Below are positions 1-8,788 of a DNA stretch of 64,000 bases, piece by piece. Every line of letters begins with the position of its first letter. Within the stretch, counting starts at the first letter, position 1. Location: positions 1-64,000 of the forward strand of contig CAJNDS010000466.1 in the NCBI GenBank assembly GCA_905221605.1, written 5' to 3'. Position numbers and translations under genes: made by a program. Below the pieces are notes generated by a model. The model did no database searches. It saw only the letters and a list, made by a program, of their open reading frames with translations, and was not told where the DNA came from. Source of the DNA: Symbiodinium natans (lineage: Eukaryota; Sar; Dinophyceae; Suessiales; Symbiodiniaceae).

Positions 1-3000
1 TGTAACTCCGAATTGTAGAGGACAGCCTTCCTAGCCGCGCAACTGATGCGGCACTGCATGGTGCCCGAGCAGGATTCCCCTAGGACCGGGACGGCAAACT
101 CCACGTTGTGCAGCTTAAAGCGCGACGTGAAGCGATGGTTTGGGTCAGCTCCTCCAGGACATTTTCTTCGCCCCAGCCCCCGAAACTGGCGGTCGGGTTG
201 TTCGGTGAGGTGGCGGGTTTCCGCAGGGGGCTCTGGGCTCGCGGCGTCGCTCCAACAGCGTCTTCAGGGCGGCATGCTTGGGAATTTTATCAGCCTGCAA
301 CAACGCGGGGTGGGGAATCGGCAAGTCAGCTCAGGGCCCCTAAGTCTTAACCGCTAAACCCCGAATGTTAAACCCTTAAGCCTGAATAAAGGCATGGATC
401 GGTGAACGGTGGCCTGGAAGAGCGCGAGGAGGCTCTCATTCAGGTTGCTGACTGAAGGGGATGCCTTCATGTAGGCCGTCTCATGGATGGCTCAGGTGCG
501 CCCGGTGTTCACCGGTCGTCTTGCGCTTGAAGGTGCATAGATTGCAAAGTAGCAGGGATATCAGTACCGCAGATAAGGTCACAAGCAAGTATGAACCCCA
601 AACCCTGCACAGACCCTAAACCCTAAACCCTTTTTCTGGCTACCCATGAACCTAAACCCTAAACCCTAAACCCTCCAAGTGCGAAAAGGTAGGAGGCGCC
701 TCTACCATGCACGGATCCAATGGCACCTCCTGCAACGTCATTCGCGCTTACCCATTTTGTTTTTTGTTTGAGGGGGGGGGGGGGGGTGTCCCAGAATAGC
801 GGCAACCTGACTGGGGAGTTCCTATCATAAGGATTAGAGCATTTTGGGGCATATTTCGGGAAATGCCCACTTAGGGTTTAGGGTTCAGGGTTCAGGGTTT
901 AGGTCTTGGGGCTTAGGGGCTTTTTGCGCGACTCTGTTGGAACGGTCCTTGGCAGCAACGCTGTTATCCTCCTGGCACTTCGATGCCCATCACTACACAA
1001 GGAAACCCCTCAATGCAAAACGGATTGGCCTCGTCATCTGGGTAAACGTCATCCACCAGTGGGCATTCCTCACGGGGAGCACGGCTGCGTGTGCTAGGAA
1101 TAGGAAAATCCGCTGTCCTGCTCGCTGCAGGCTTTGCCTACTGGCGCGTCATCCGCAACCTGCCGTGAAACTGCTGATCATCTCTTCCTCCCTTGTAGTA
1201 AAGGCGAAATTAGGGAGAAGGCTAGGGAAAGGCGATTGCAGCAACCAATCGCGCCCAATAATATCCAGACACCCCGACCCTAACATCAAACACTCCCCAA
1301 CAAATACGATGATGGGGAAGTTCTTTGTTCTCGAGGGGGAGGTTTTAAGACTAGGTGATTGCATGCTGGTGGAGTTCATATGACCCATAGCACCTTCCCA
1401 TCCTTGCCGCTGTTCAAAAAATTCTGAGCTCACGGACATAAAGCCACGAAAAGAATCAAGAATATGCCCTGGGCTCTTGGACTCTTTCCGACAGTCACCT
1501 CACCTCCGCAGCAGGCGCCGTAGCCGTCGGGGCCACAATCTGTCACGCAGACCGCCGCATCCAGTCAAAAGCAGTACAACAGGAACAGAAAGGCCTTGTA
1601 TCCGTTCTCGTCATACAAGTGCAGCTCGCAGAAAAGCGGCGGCTTCTGGCAGGTATGAGTCAGCTAGTCCCTAGCGAGATCCTTCCGGCTTTATTAACGG
1701 AGAAGCTCCCGCCTCACAATTCGTCTGCACAGCGTATCGCATGGCCTTGCTGTGACTATCGAACGTCGAAGTGCCATCTGGCGATATCCATTTGCCTCGG
1801 CTCGGTCGGGCACATGAATCCTTGACCCATGCATCAACTTCTGTCAAGTGTGAAATATTTGCCGGCAATTCACCATACTTCCTGCGCAGCTTCCCCGTTC
1901 GATGCTCTTTCCCAAGCAGCCGCCAACCCATTGCAAAGAGACGCGCTTCAAGTTTTGTTGGTGTCTTCTGTGCAAAGTCTGTCTTGACCTCGACCCCTGG
2001 GAGGATCTAAACAGTAGAACGCTCAAGCTGTACTTTGTACCCTGCATTACTACTCGGTTCTTACTTAGGAGAGCAACAGGAATCTACTATTCTTTAGATT
2101 GTCCCAGGGTCCGGAAAGAAGCGCTAGGGAATACGGTTTGAGATGTGCTTTCCCGGCCATAGGCCGGCCGTTGGCCTCATCGAGCCACACAGCAGCTGCA
2201 ACTCGGAACAACGCACATCGACACACATGACCTAGGGGTCTAGAAAAACAAGGAGATTGGGGTTCTTTCCATTTGCCTCGGAAAAGCCGACAGGCCAGGC
2301 GCATGGAGCAAGCAGAAAAGGATCTGGCCCCCTCCCAGCTCCCAGCGCCCTGCCCAAGCTTCACTTGGCAAACAAAACCAAGCCCGGGAGCACAGACAGG
2401 TGTGGCAGTATTGGGAAAGCCGCTGCACCGGCCTTAAACCCTTTCGAGGGCGATGGCAGAGCTGCGAACCAGACTCTCTTGAGAGACAGCTCATGGTGCC
2501 TTTGCTCACGGTGCGGGGATTCATTGAGCGAAAGCAAGCACACCTTGATGGGAAAACAAGCGTGTTCGTTGGATGCCTTTCTGCTTCCCTGTGACGGAAT
2601 ACCGCTTCCCGTGCAAGATTACAAATGAAAGTGGTGAACCAAACCAAGTTCGCAAGTTTAAAAAGGCTAGTTCAAGGAAATGGGAGCATGACCGAGTTTT
2701 CGGGCATCGCCTCTGGTGACGGTTTCTGGCGAGAACAGCTTTCAAACCTCCTGGAGATGCGGGGAATGACAGGATCACGCAACCAAAAAACCAATTATCT
2801 TCTTGTGTGCTCGTATGTGTGCTCCCATAACCCAAGCGCCACAGAAGCTTCACGTGTTCAGCTGCTCAAAGTGTTTCAGGGATGTTGTGCAGTTGAAAAA
2901 AGATGCTCCGGAGATGCGTTCGGCCATGTCTAACGCTTTAGGGCCACTTGTCCAAAGGTGTGCTGAATTCTGAAACACCGTTTCAAGAAACGAAGACAGG

Positions 3001-3223
3001 CTGGGGTCGAATACCCGTCGCGGTTCCGTTGCGAGCGGCCAGACACTTTTGCTTGCCTTTTCCCGGATATTATGCGGGTCCAAAGGCTTTTATGCTAGAA
3101 TAACCTGTCCTAAGCATCCGGCCGAAAGCTCGTAGTGCTGCTCCCCATTTCTCCAAGCTTGCAGCTTCACGCGGGTCTCGAGTGTCGAGCCCAGCCGGGA
3201 CCGAAATGGTCGGGCATTAACAG
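1..3223. other. Host intergenic DNA, no supported gene
   Basis: No ORF here shows a recognisable domain or coherent protein character. Visible structure is a CCCTAAA patch at 613-674, a TTTAGGG/TTCAGGG patch at about 872-905 and a run of 15 G at 772-786. Several short ORFs exist on both strands but overlap one another and look random. Confidence 0.6.
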
Positions 3224-3396
3224 ATATGGGGGGGTTCCCAACATAGGGGTACCCTTCTGGGACTCCTATGAAAAGTGGATGAGTGTAATGATTGTAGTTA
3301 CCCTTTTGGGATTCTTATGAAAAGTGGATGAGTGTCATGAATTGTAGTGCTTGGAGGATGTGTGAAGGGGACCCCTAGTTTGGGAAACCCCCATAT
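3224..3396. repeat. Short inverted-repeat (MITE-like) element
   Basis: The segment is bounded by imperfect inverted repeats of about 26 nt. The left arm is 3224-3250 (begins ATATGGGGG) and the right arm is 3371-3396 (ends CCCCCATAT). Between them lies a direct duplication of about 50 bp: the motif AAAAGTGGATGAGTGT occurs near 3271 and again near 3320, each preceded by ACCCTT.TGGGA. It has no coding capacity. The architecture fits a miniature inverted-repeat transposable element, but no clear target-site duplication was found, so the class is inference. Confidence 0.45.
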
Positions 3397-3455
3397 TGTG
3401 AACAACCTCCTCTTGGAGCCTGTCACATCGCTGTGTCCTCGAAAGATGCAACATG

Positions 3456-3646
3456 TTCAGGGTTTAGGGTTTCGGGTTTAGGGTTTAGGGTTTGGGGTTT
3501 AGGGTTTAGGGTTTGGGGTTTGGGGTTTAGGGTTTGGGTTTAGGGTTAGGGTTTGGGGTTTAGGGTTTAGGCTTAGGGTTTAGGGTTTAGGGTTTAGGGT
3601 TTAGGGTTTAGGGTTTAGGGTTTAGGGTTTAGGGTTTAGGGTTTAG
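3456..3646 (+). repeat. Interstitial telomere-like array (TTTAGGG)n
   Basis: About 190 bp of TTTAGGG units with TTCAGGG, TTCGGG and TTTGGGG variants, becoming near-perfect over the last 90 bp. It ends exactly at the 5' LTR of the first retrotransposon. The few remaining repeat bases continue after the 3' LTR at 12190, so the retrotransposon sits inside this array. Confidence 0.9.
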
Positions 3647-3882
3647 TGTGAAACTTGAAGTCATCATGCCAATTCCCAGTCGTGGCAAGCTGTTTCCGTA
3701 TGAGTATGAACTCCATCATCCCGAGTCCACCCAAGCAAATAAGAGTTTCACCTGACGAGGCATCTACATCCCGAAGGCATCTGGCATCGAGCGACAAATG
3801 GGTCGCGAGCGAACATCAGGCCGGGTGGGTAGGGTAGGGCCCCCTAAGTACTTTGTGGTACCCGGCCTCATCTAGTTTGACA
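3647..3882 (+). repeat. 5' LTR of element 1
   Basis: 236 bp, TGTGAAAC...GTTTGACA, identical by eye to 11954-12189. A 60-codon ORF inside each LTR is shared only because the LTRs are duplicates. Confidence 0.95.
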
Positions 3883-3883
3883 C

Positions 3884-3897
3884 TGGTAGCGGAGCCT
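3884..3897 (+). promoter_or_regulatory. Primer-binding site of element 1
   Basis: TGGTAGCGGAGCCT starts one base after the 5' LTR. It resembles the complement of the 3' end of initiator Met tRNA (typical copia PBS TGGTAGCAGAG or TGGTATCAGAGC). The same 14-mer is found at the matching place in element 2. Confidence 0.8.
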
Positions 3898-3922
3898 TAG
3901 CGCTCCTGTAGGGCCTTTTGCC

Positions 3923-6900
3923 ATGTCGGCCGATGCTGGAGATGTTCCCACCACGGCCCCGAACGCACACGAACGAGATCGGCCGAGATCTCGCAGTTAC
4001 TATGCTGCCTGTGGTGAAGATCGGGCAGGAGAGCCCACACCTTCGAACGAAGATGAGGTCGAGCCTCGTAGGCGCAACCTTGGAGGAAATCCTGATGGCG
4101 AAGTCCGCGACGACGGGTGCAAGGAAGATGAGTGGCGGTGGGACCGCCAGTCTTGGGGCGCCTGGAAGCCTAGTTCGTGGTGGCACGCCCAGAAGTGGGA
4201 TGATGACGAATGGGGCGACCACAAATCGTGGAGTCGCCGAGACGATCCCTGGAGCAGGTCCACATCCTGGACCCCAGACCAGAACTCGAACGCTAGCTAT
4301 GAGGCCACTCGAGCTGGAGGCGCTGGAGACCTCCCTCGGCATCCCAAGGCAGATGGTGGAGAAGGAAGTGGACCTGTACACGATTCTCCGGGGCGGCAAT
4401 GTGCTTGGGATGGATGGAAACACTTCTCTCGAGCGGGAGAGACAGGGAGTCAGTCTTCAGAGGAAGGCTATTCGGTTCGTCAGAACCCCAGGCCAACCGA
4501 AAAGTTGGTCGTCCCTAGCTTCAGCGGTGAAGACGAGGATGTGGGCAACAGCGCTAGGAGTTACCTGAGACAGATCGAGGCCTGGAAGCGTATGACCTTG
4601 CTTCCCTCCAAACAGCAGGCCCTGGTGTTGTACCAAAGCCTGAGCGGCAAGGCCTGGGTGGCGGCAGAGGAGCTCGACCTGAACAAGCTGGCACAGGAGA
4701 CTGGGGTCTCTTACCTGGTCGGCTGGGTTCAGGAGAGGTTCCTCGACCTGGAGGTTACCAGAATCGGCAAGGCCTTCTCCGAGTTCTTCAGGAAGCTTCG
4801 TCGCAGGCCTGGCCAAAGCATCAGGGACTACAACAGTGAGTACGACCGTCTCTTTGCTCGGCTTCGTGAAGTGGGTTGCGCGCTTCCTGAAGATTGTGCA
4901 GCATGGCTGTATGTAGACAGGTTGCAGCTGGATGAGCCGGCAGAATTGAACCTCCTCGCAAGTGTCGGCAACACCTACTCCCTCCAGCGGTTGCAAAAGG
5001 CAGCTATCATCCGGGATCGTGGACATCGCAAACCATGGGAAGGCGGAAAAGGGCGACGGGCACATGTGGCGAACGTCACCGACCACGACCAGGAGCCCGA
5101 CAGCGACCACATCGAGTCGGACGACGAGAGCATGCCGGAAGAGGTCGCATCTGCCTATGTCACCTACCAGAATGCGAAGCAGAAGTATAAAGAGCAGGCC
5201 AAAGCAAGAGGATTCCATGGCACGGCGGACGAGAGAGATGGCAGTAAGCAGGGCAAAGGAAGAGACAGTGACAAAGAAGAGAGGATTCGGGTCATGAAAG
5301 CTAAAAGCTTCTGCTCGGGATGCGGAAGGAAGGGGCACTGGCACCGAGATGCAGAGTGTCCGAAGAATAGAAATGGCCTGGGCACCAAAGAGGGCATCCG
5401 CGATGTGGGAGTATGCCACCATGTCCCTTCCGAGGTCTTCGCCCTTCGTCACCACGGGTCTACCTTGCTCGGAATCACAGACACGGCTTGCGCAAAGTCG
5501 GTGGCAGGAACAAGTTGGCTGCAGCAGTTCACCGACAACTCGTCCGAGAAGCCTAAGATCACCAAGGAGTGCGAGGCCTTCAGGTTCGGTACCGGCAAGA
5601 TCCACTACTCCGCCTTCGCAGTCGACCTCAAGTTCGTTATGGGCGGATGCATCCTGAGCCTCAAGACATCCATCATAAATGGGGATGTCCCACTCCTCAT
5701 CTCCAAGCCGGCCCTGGCTCAGCTGGGCATGGTGTACGATGTGGCGGCCAATCGAGCCCAGTTCACTCGCTTGGGGATCCAGGACTTTTGCCTGGAGACA
5801 ACGTCTTCGGGGCATCCTGCTATCCCGATTGTGCCGGCAAAGGCCGGAGATCACGGGCAAGAGGTCCAACTCAATGACTTCGGATCTCAGCGAGGAGAGC
5901 AATACATGGCATATGTTGTGAGCGATACAGGAGACACCCCACAAGACCCACCTCCAGTTGACTCCTTCCACATCTTTTATGACAAGAAGTTAGAGCCCGA
6001 AGTCAAGAACATCCTCACTCAAGACCGACTATGTGACCTAACCTTCACATCATGGTGGAGTAGATCCGCGCTAACCTCAGACTTCTGGATTGAAACAGAT
6101 GTTGCTTGGTTCAGGATACATGTGACCCCTAGGAGGGCCCTGTTCAACCCCAGCAAATGGAAGACGAACCACTCTGTGCAGAAGGACATGTTGCTTACGA
6201 GTTTGGGCGAATATCGAGTGACTGAGGGTGTTTGTTGTCGCACAAGCAAACCAGTTGAGAGCATCGCAGACCGTTGGCATTGCAAACATGCCAAGCGCAA
6301 AGCATTAGCCCCTGAGCCCCCTCCTGACATTCCACCGTCCGATGGCGACATGGGATCGCAGTCAGGACTCCAGCACCCAGCCGGCCATCAGCAAGATGTC
6401 GAAGACGGAACTCCTCAGCGAAGCGAGTCGGTTGGGGCTGGTGGTGCATCGCAGCTGGACCGCGGAGGAGATCAAAGCATGCATCATGGAATTCCGCATG
6501 GACAACGCCAAGGGAGATGCAGCGGCCTTCATGAAGTCCGTGACCAACCTCACCATGTCGCAACTCAAGGTGAAGGCGGATTCGCTCGGAGTCGTCTACA
6601 CGGAGAAGATCACGAAAGGGAACCTCCTGAGGCTGCTGAGGGAGAGCGTGAACACCCCGGACAACGAGCTCATGAAGATCGGGAAGTTCAAGGGGTACGA
6701 GTTCCAGGAGATTCCGAATCAGTACTGCGAGTGGGCCTCCAAGGAAGTGAAGGCGAGTCAGAACCCGCATGTGGAGCTGGTGAGGTTGGCGAAATGGTGG
6801 GAGGCAAAGCAGACTGTCTCCTACACAGGAGCGACTCGGCTAGAGGAGAATTCGGTGGTGCCTTATCCGACGAGCTCATCAGCGGCAACTTCGAGTGCGG

Positions 6901-8788
6901 GCGACTGGTCCCTCCTCTTGGACGAAGAGAACAAGTCGAAGGCAACACCCAAGGTGTCCCCGAAGCGAAGAGTTACCCAACAAGAAGCGGACGGGATGCC
7001 GGTGGACCAGATCAGCAAGGAGCATCTGGAAGAAATTCACCTGCTGGAGGCGAAGCTTGCGGCGCTAAAGCAGAAAGCGGGGTACCCCGGGGAGAACAAG
7101 CAGATGTAACCGGATGTGAAAGGGAGAAGGACGGCAAGGCGGGCGACCCTTTTGGCAGTGAGCCCCGCAATGGAGCAGATGTGATGGAATGCTGCTGTGG
7201 CATTACCGGCACCAGGCCGGGCGAGGAGTTCTGCGAGGGCATCCCGGGGGAGAACTTCGTGAGTGGACGGCATGGACCTAACACGATCATGACCCTCGAT
7301 CACTCTGCGGAAGTCACACGGAGCGACGAGGGTGAAGCAGCAGCACGGACAGCGTATGAAGAAGGAGATTTCTCTTTCCATCGATGCCTCAAAGTCCTGC
7401 AGCAAACGGACCTTGCCCAGGCAATAAACCGGCGGGGTACGATCCTCGGCACCAAGAACGGCAAGGTCGACTACAACCTCTTGGGGCTCTTCGTGCATGG
7501 TGGAGTGCATGGGGTCACAAACAACACGAAGAATCGACCCGCCTTGTCCAGGTACCTGAACTCCTTCGCCAAAAGGCATCTTCCTGAAGGAGCATCCTGG
7601 TCGTCAATCGCCATCTCCAGGAACTGCGCAATTGGCCTCCACCATGACTATAACAACCTCCGGGGGAGTGCGAATCACACCATCGTTCTTGGGGACGGTG
7701 TCGGGGGCGAGATCTGGATTGAGGACAAGGACATCGATGAGAAGTCAGCCCACGACCCCAGCGTTGAGTGGAAGAAGAACAGCAGTGGGCATTGGATCCC
7801 GGGTCGAAAACACATCGCACACGAGAAGTTCGTCACCTTTGACCCATTCCTGAAGCACAAGACCTGCGACTGCGAGGGAGAAAGATGGTGCATCGTGTTC
7901 CACACTGTGCGGTCTGTTGAGAAAGCCGGGACGGACACCCTGAAGTTCCTCAAGAACTGCAAGTTTCAGCTCCCCAAGAAGAACTCAGCGACGAAGCGAC
8001 GACCAGAGTACCCTACTAGTGGATCGGCGCCCATGAAGAGCACTCGGAAGAACATCTTCAGTAACGCCGGGAAGCTCAGTGTCCTGATGGCCACCCTTAT
8101 CTATGTCGCCAGGAGCTTCATGGCCGAGAGCATTCTACCACCAGCTGGGCGCATCCATTCCCCGGCGGTGATGTTCGAGATGGGCGGCACCTCGGCGACC
8201 GAGGAAGCAGTACTCTTAGGGAAAGATGTCTATGAACCCATGGAGTGGAGCTTCTTTGAGTCCGAGGATGGCAAGAAGGTCGCTCACGACATCGTCCATG
8301 GTGGCTATCCTAGGGAATTGAGGGTAAATCTCCCCGGTAGGAACAACAGCGACGACCTAGCCCTCATCGAGCTGATGCACTGTCAACTCGATAACGGGGA
8401 CGTCGTTGTGCTATGTGGAGACGAAGATGATCCTCTATTCTCCGACAAGAGATACCTCGAGGGCTGCGAGATCCACGAACAACGCCTGAGCTCAGGAGGC
8501 GAAGGCGACCATGGCAAGAGAGTCCTCTACAAGAGCAAGAATAAGACAAAGGTCCAAGGAGAAGACAGAGTATACGGAGTTCAAGTCGTATCCCGGGAAC
8601 AAGACGATAAACCTCGTGGCAGCAAAGATCTCGATGGTTCCGGAATAACGTTCCCGGACAACACACCCTCGATGATTTCTACTGCCCTTCGTCGCCTTCA
8701 CCAAAACCTCGGGCATCCCAGAAAAGAAGACCTACTTCGACACCTTCGGTTGGCCGGATGTGAGTCAGAAGTGCTGAATCAGTGCTGA
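3923..8788 (+). CDS. Gag-protease polyprotein with 2OG-oxygenase-like domain (element 1)
   Basis: 1621 codons from an ATG 40 bp after the LTR. Residues 1-190 are charged and W/R/D-rich. About 193-340 is a retrotransposon Gag region. At about 464 lies a zinc knuckle (CSGCGRKGHW, spacing CX2CX4HX6C). At about 520 a DTAC motif marks the aspartic protease. Residues about 1123-1345 look like a 2OG-Fe(II) oxygenase fold: HHD at about 1238-1240, a GGEIW strand, and a distal FHTVR. The C-terminus (1592-1612, LHQNLGHPRKEDLLRHL) is the start of the copia pre-integrase domain, so the ORF is cut off from integrase by a frame break at about 8780. The stretch encoded by about 6340-7150 reads as G/H/E/R-rich nonsense in this frame; the +1 frame is far more protein-like there. 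Whether a single long polyprotein is made is uncertain. Confidence 0.85.
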   Translation: MSADAGDVPTTAPNAHERDRPRSRSYYAACGEDRAGEPTPSNEDEVEPRRRNLGGNPDGEVRDDGCKEDEWRWDRQSWGAWKPSSWWHAQKWDDDEWGDHKSWSRRDDPWSRSTSWTPDQNSNASYEATRAGGAGDLPRHPKADGGEGSGPVHDSPGRQCAWDGWKHFSRAGETGSQSSEEGYSVRQNPRPTEKLVVPSFSGEDEDVGNSARSYLRQIEAWKRMTLLPSKQQALVLYQSLSGKAWVAAEELDLNKLAQETGVSYLVGWVQERFLDLEVTRIGKAFSEFFRKLRRRPGQSIRDYNSEYDRLFARLREVGCALPEDCAAWLYVDRLQLDEPAELNLLASVGNTYSLQRLQKAAIIRDRGHRKPWEGGKGRRAHVANVTDHDQEPDSDHIESDDESMPEEVASAYVTYQNAKQKYKEQAKARGFHGTADERDGSKQGKGRDSDKEERIRVMKAKSFCSGCGRKGHWHRDAECPKNRNGLGTKEGIRDVGVCHHVPSEVFALRHHGSTLLGITDTACAKSVAGTSWLQQFTDNSSEKPKITKECEAFRFGTGKIHYSAFAVDLKFVMGGCILSLKTSIINGDVPLLISKPALAQLGMVYDVAANRAQFTRLGIQDFCLETTSSGHPAIPIVPAKAGDHGQEVQLNDFGSQRGEQYMAYVVSDTGDTPQDPPPVDSFHIFYDKKLEPEVKNILTQDRLCDLTFTSWWSRSALTSDFWIETDVAWFRIHVTPRRALFNPSKWKTNHSVQKDMLLTSLGEYRVTEGVCCRTSKPVESIADRWHCKHAKRKALAPEPPPDIPPSDGDMGSQSGLQHPAGHQQDVEDGTPQRSESVGAGGASQLDRGGDQSMHHGIPHGQRQGRCSGLHEVRDQPHHVATQGEGGFARSRLHGEDHEREPPEAAEGEREHPGQRAHEDREVQGVRVPGDSESVLRVGLQGSEGESEPACGAGEVGEMVGGKADCLLHRSDSARGEFGGALSDELISGNFECGRLVPPLGRREQVEGNTQGVPEAKSYPTRSGRDAGGPDQQGASGRNSPAGGEACGAKAESGVPRGEQADVTGCEREKDGKAGDPFGSEPRNGADVMECCCGITGTRPGEEFCEGIPGENFVSGRHGPNTIMTLDHSAEVTRSDEGEAAARTAYEEGDFSFHRCLKVLQQTDLAQAINRRGTILGTKNGKVDYNLLGLFVHGGVHGVTNNTKNRPALSRYLNSFAKRHLPEGASWSSIAISRNCAIGLHHDYNNLRGSANHTIVLGDGVGGEIWIEDKDIDEKSAHDPSVEWKKNSSGHWIPGRKHIAHEKFVTFDPFLKHKTCDCEGERWCIVFHTVRSVEKAGTDTLKFLKNCKFQLPKKNSATKRRPEYPTSGSAPMKSTRKNIFSNAGKLSVLMATLIYVARSFMAESILPPAGRIHSPAVMFEMGGTSATEEAVLLGKDVYEPMEWSFFESEDGKKVAHDIVHGGYPRELRVNLPGRNNSDDLALIELMHCQLDNGDVVVLCGDEDDPLFSDKRYLEGCEIHEQRLSSGGEGDHGKRVLYKSKNKTKVQGEDRVYGVQVVSREQDDKPRGSKDLDGSGITFPDNTPSMISTALRRLHQNLGHPRKEDLLRHLRLAGCESEVLNQC
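6342..7109 (+). CDS. SAP-like / ExoX-C-like segment in an overlapping frame of element 1
   Basis: 255 codons in the +1 frame relative to the surrounding gag-protease ORF, with good protein character. Residues about 18-50 and 66-92 resemble SAP-type helix-extended-helix motifs (MSKTELLSEASRLGL; MSQLKVKADSLGV). Residues about 100-140 (IGKFKGYEFQEIPNQY, then W) match the pattern of the exonuclease X-like C-terminal domain, in which a GKYKG motif is followed by IP..Y..W. A lysine-rich helix follows. This is probably the true reading of this part of the polyprotein, flanked by two compensating frame shifts, rather than a separate gene. Domain names are by eye only. Nucleic-acid binding is the likely role. 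Confidence 0.55.
   Translation: MATWDRSQDSSTQPAISKMSKTELLSEASRLGLVVHRSWTAEEIKACIMEFRMDNAKGDAAAFMKSVTNLTMSQLKVKADSLGVVYTEKITKGNLLRLLRESVNTPDNELMKIGKFKGYEFQEIPNQYCEWASKEVKASQNPHVELVRLAKWWEAKQTVSYTGATRLEENSVVPYPTSSSAATSSAGDWSLLLDEENKSKATPKVSPKRRVTQQEADGMPVDQISKEHLEEIHLLEAKLAALKQKAGYPGENKQM

Noticed and set aside
4457..5971. 504-codon minus-strand ORF
   Set aside because: Lies antisense to the Gag and protease coding sequence of element 1. It is an open shadow frame of GC-rich coding DNA without a domain.
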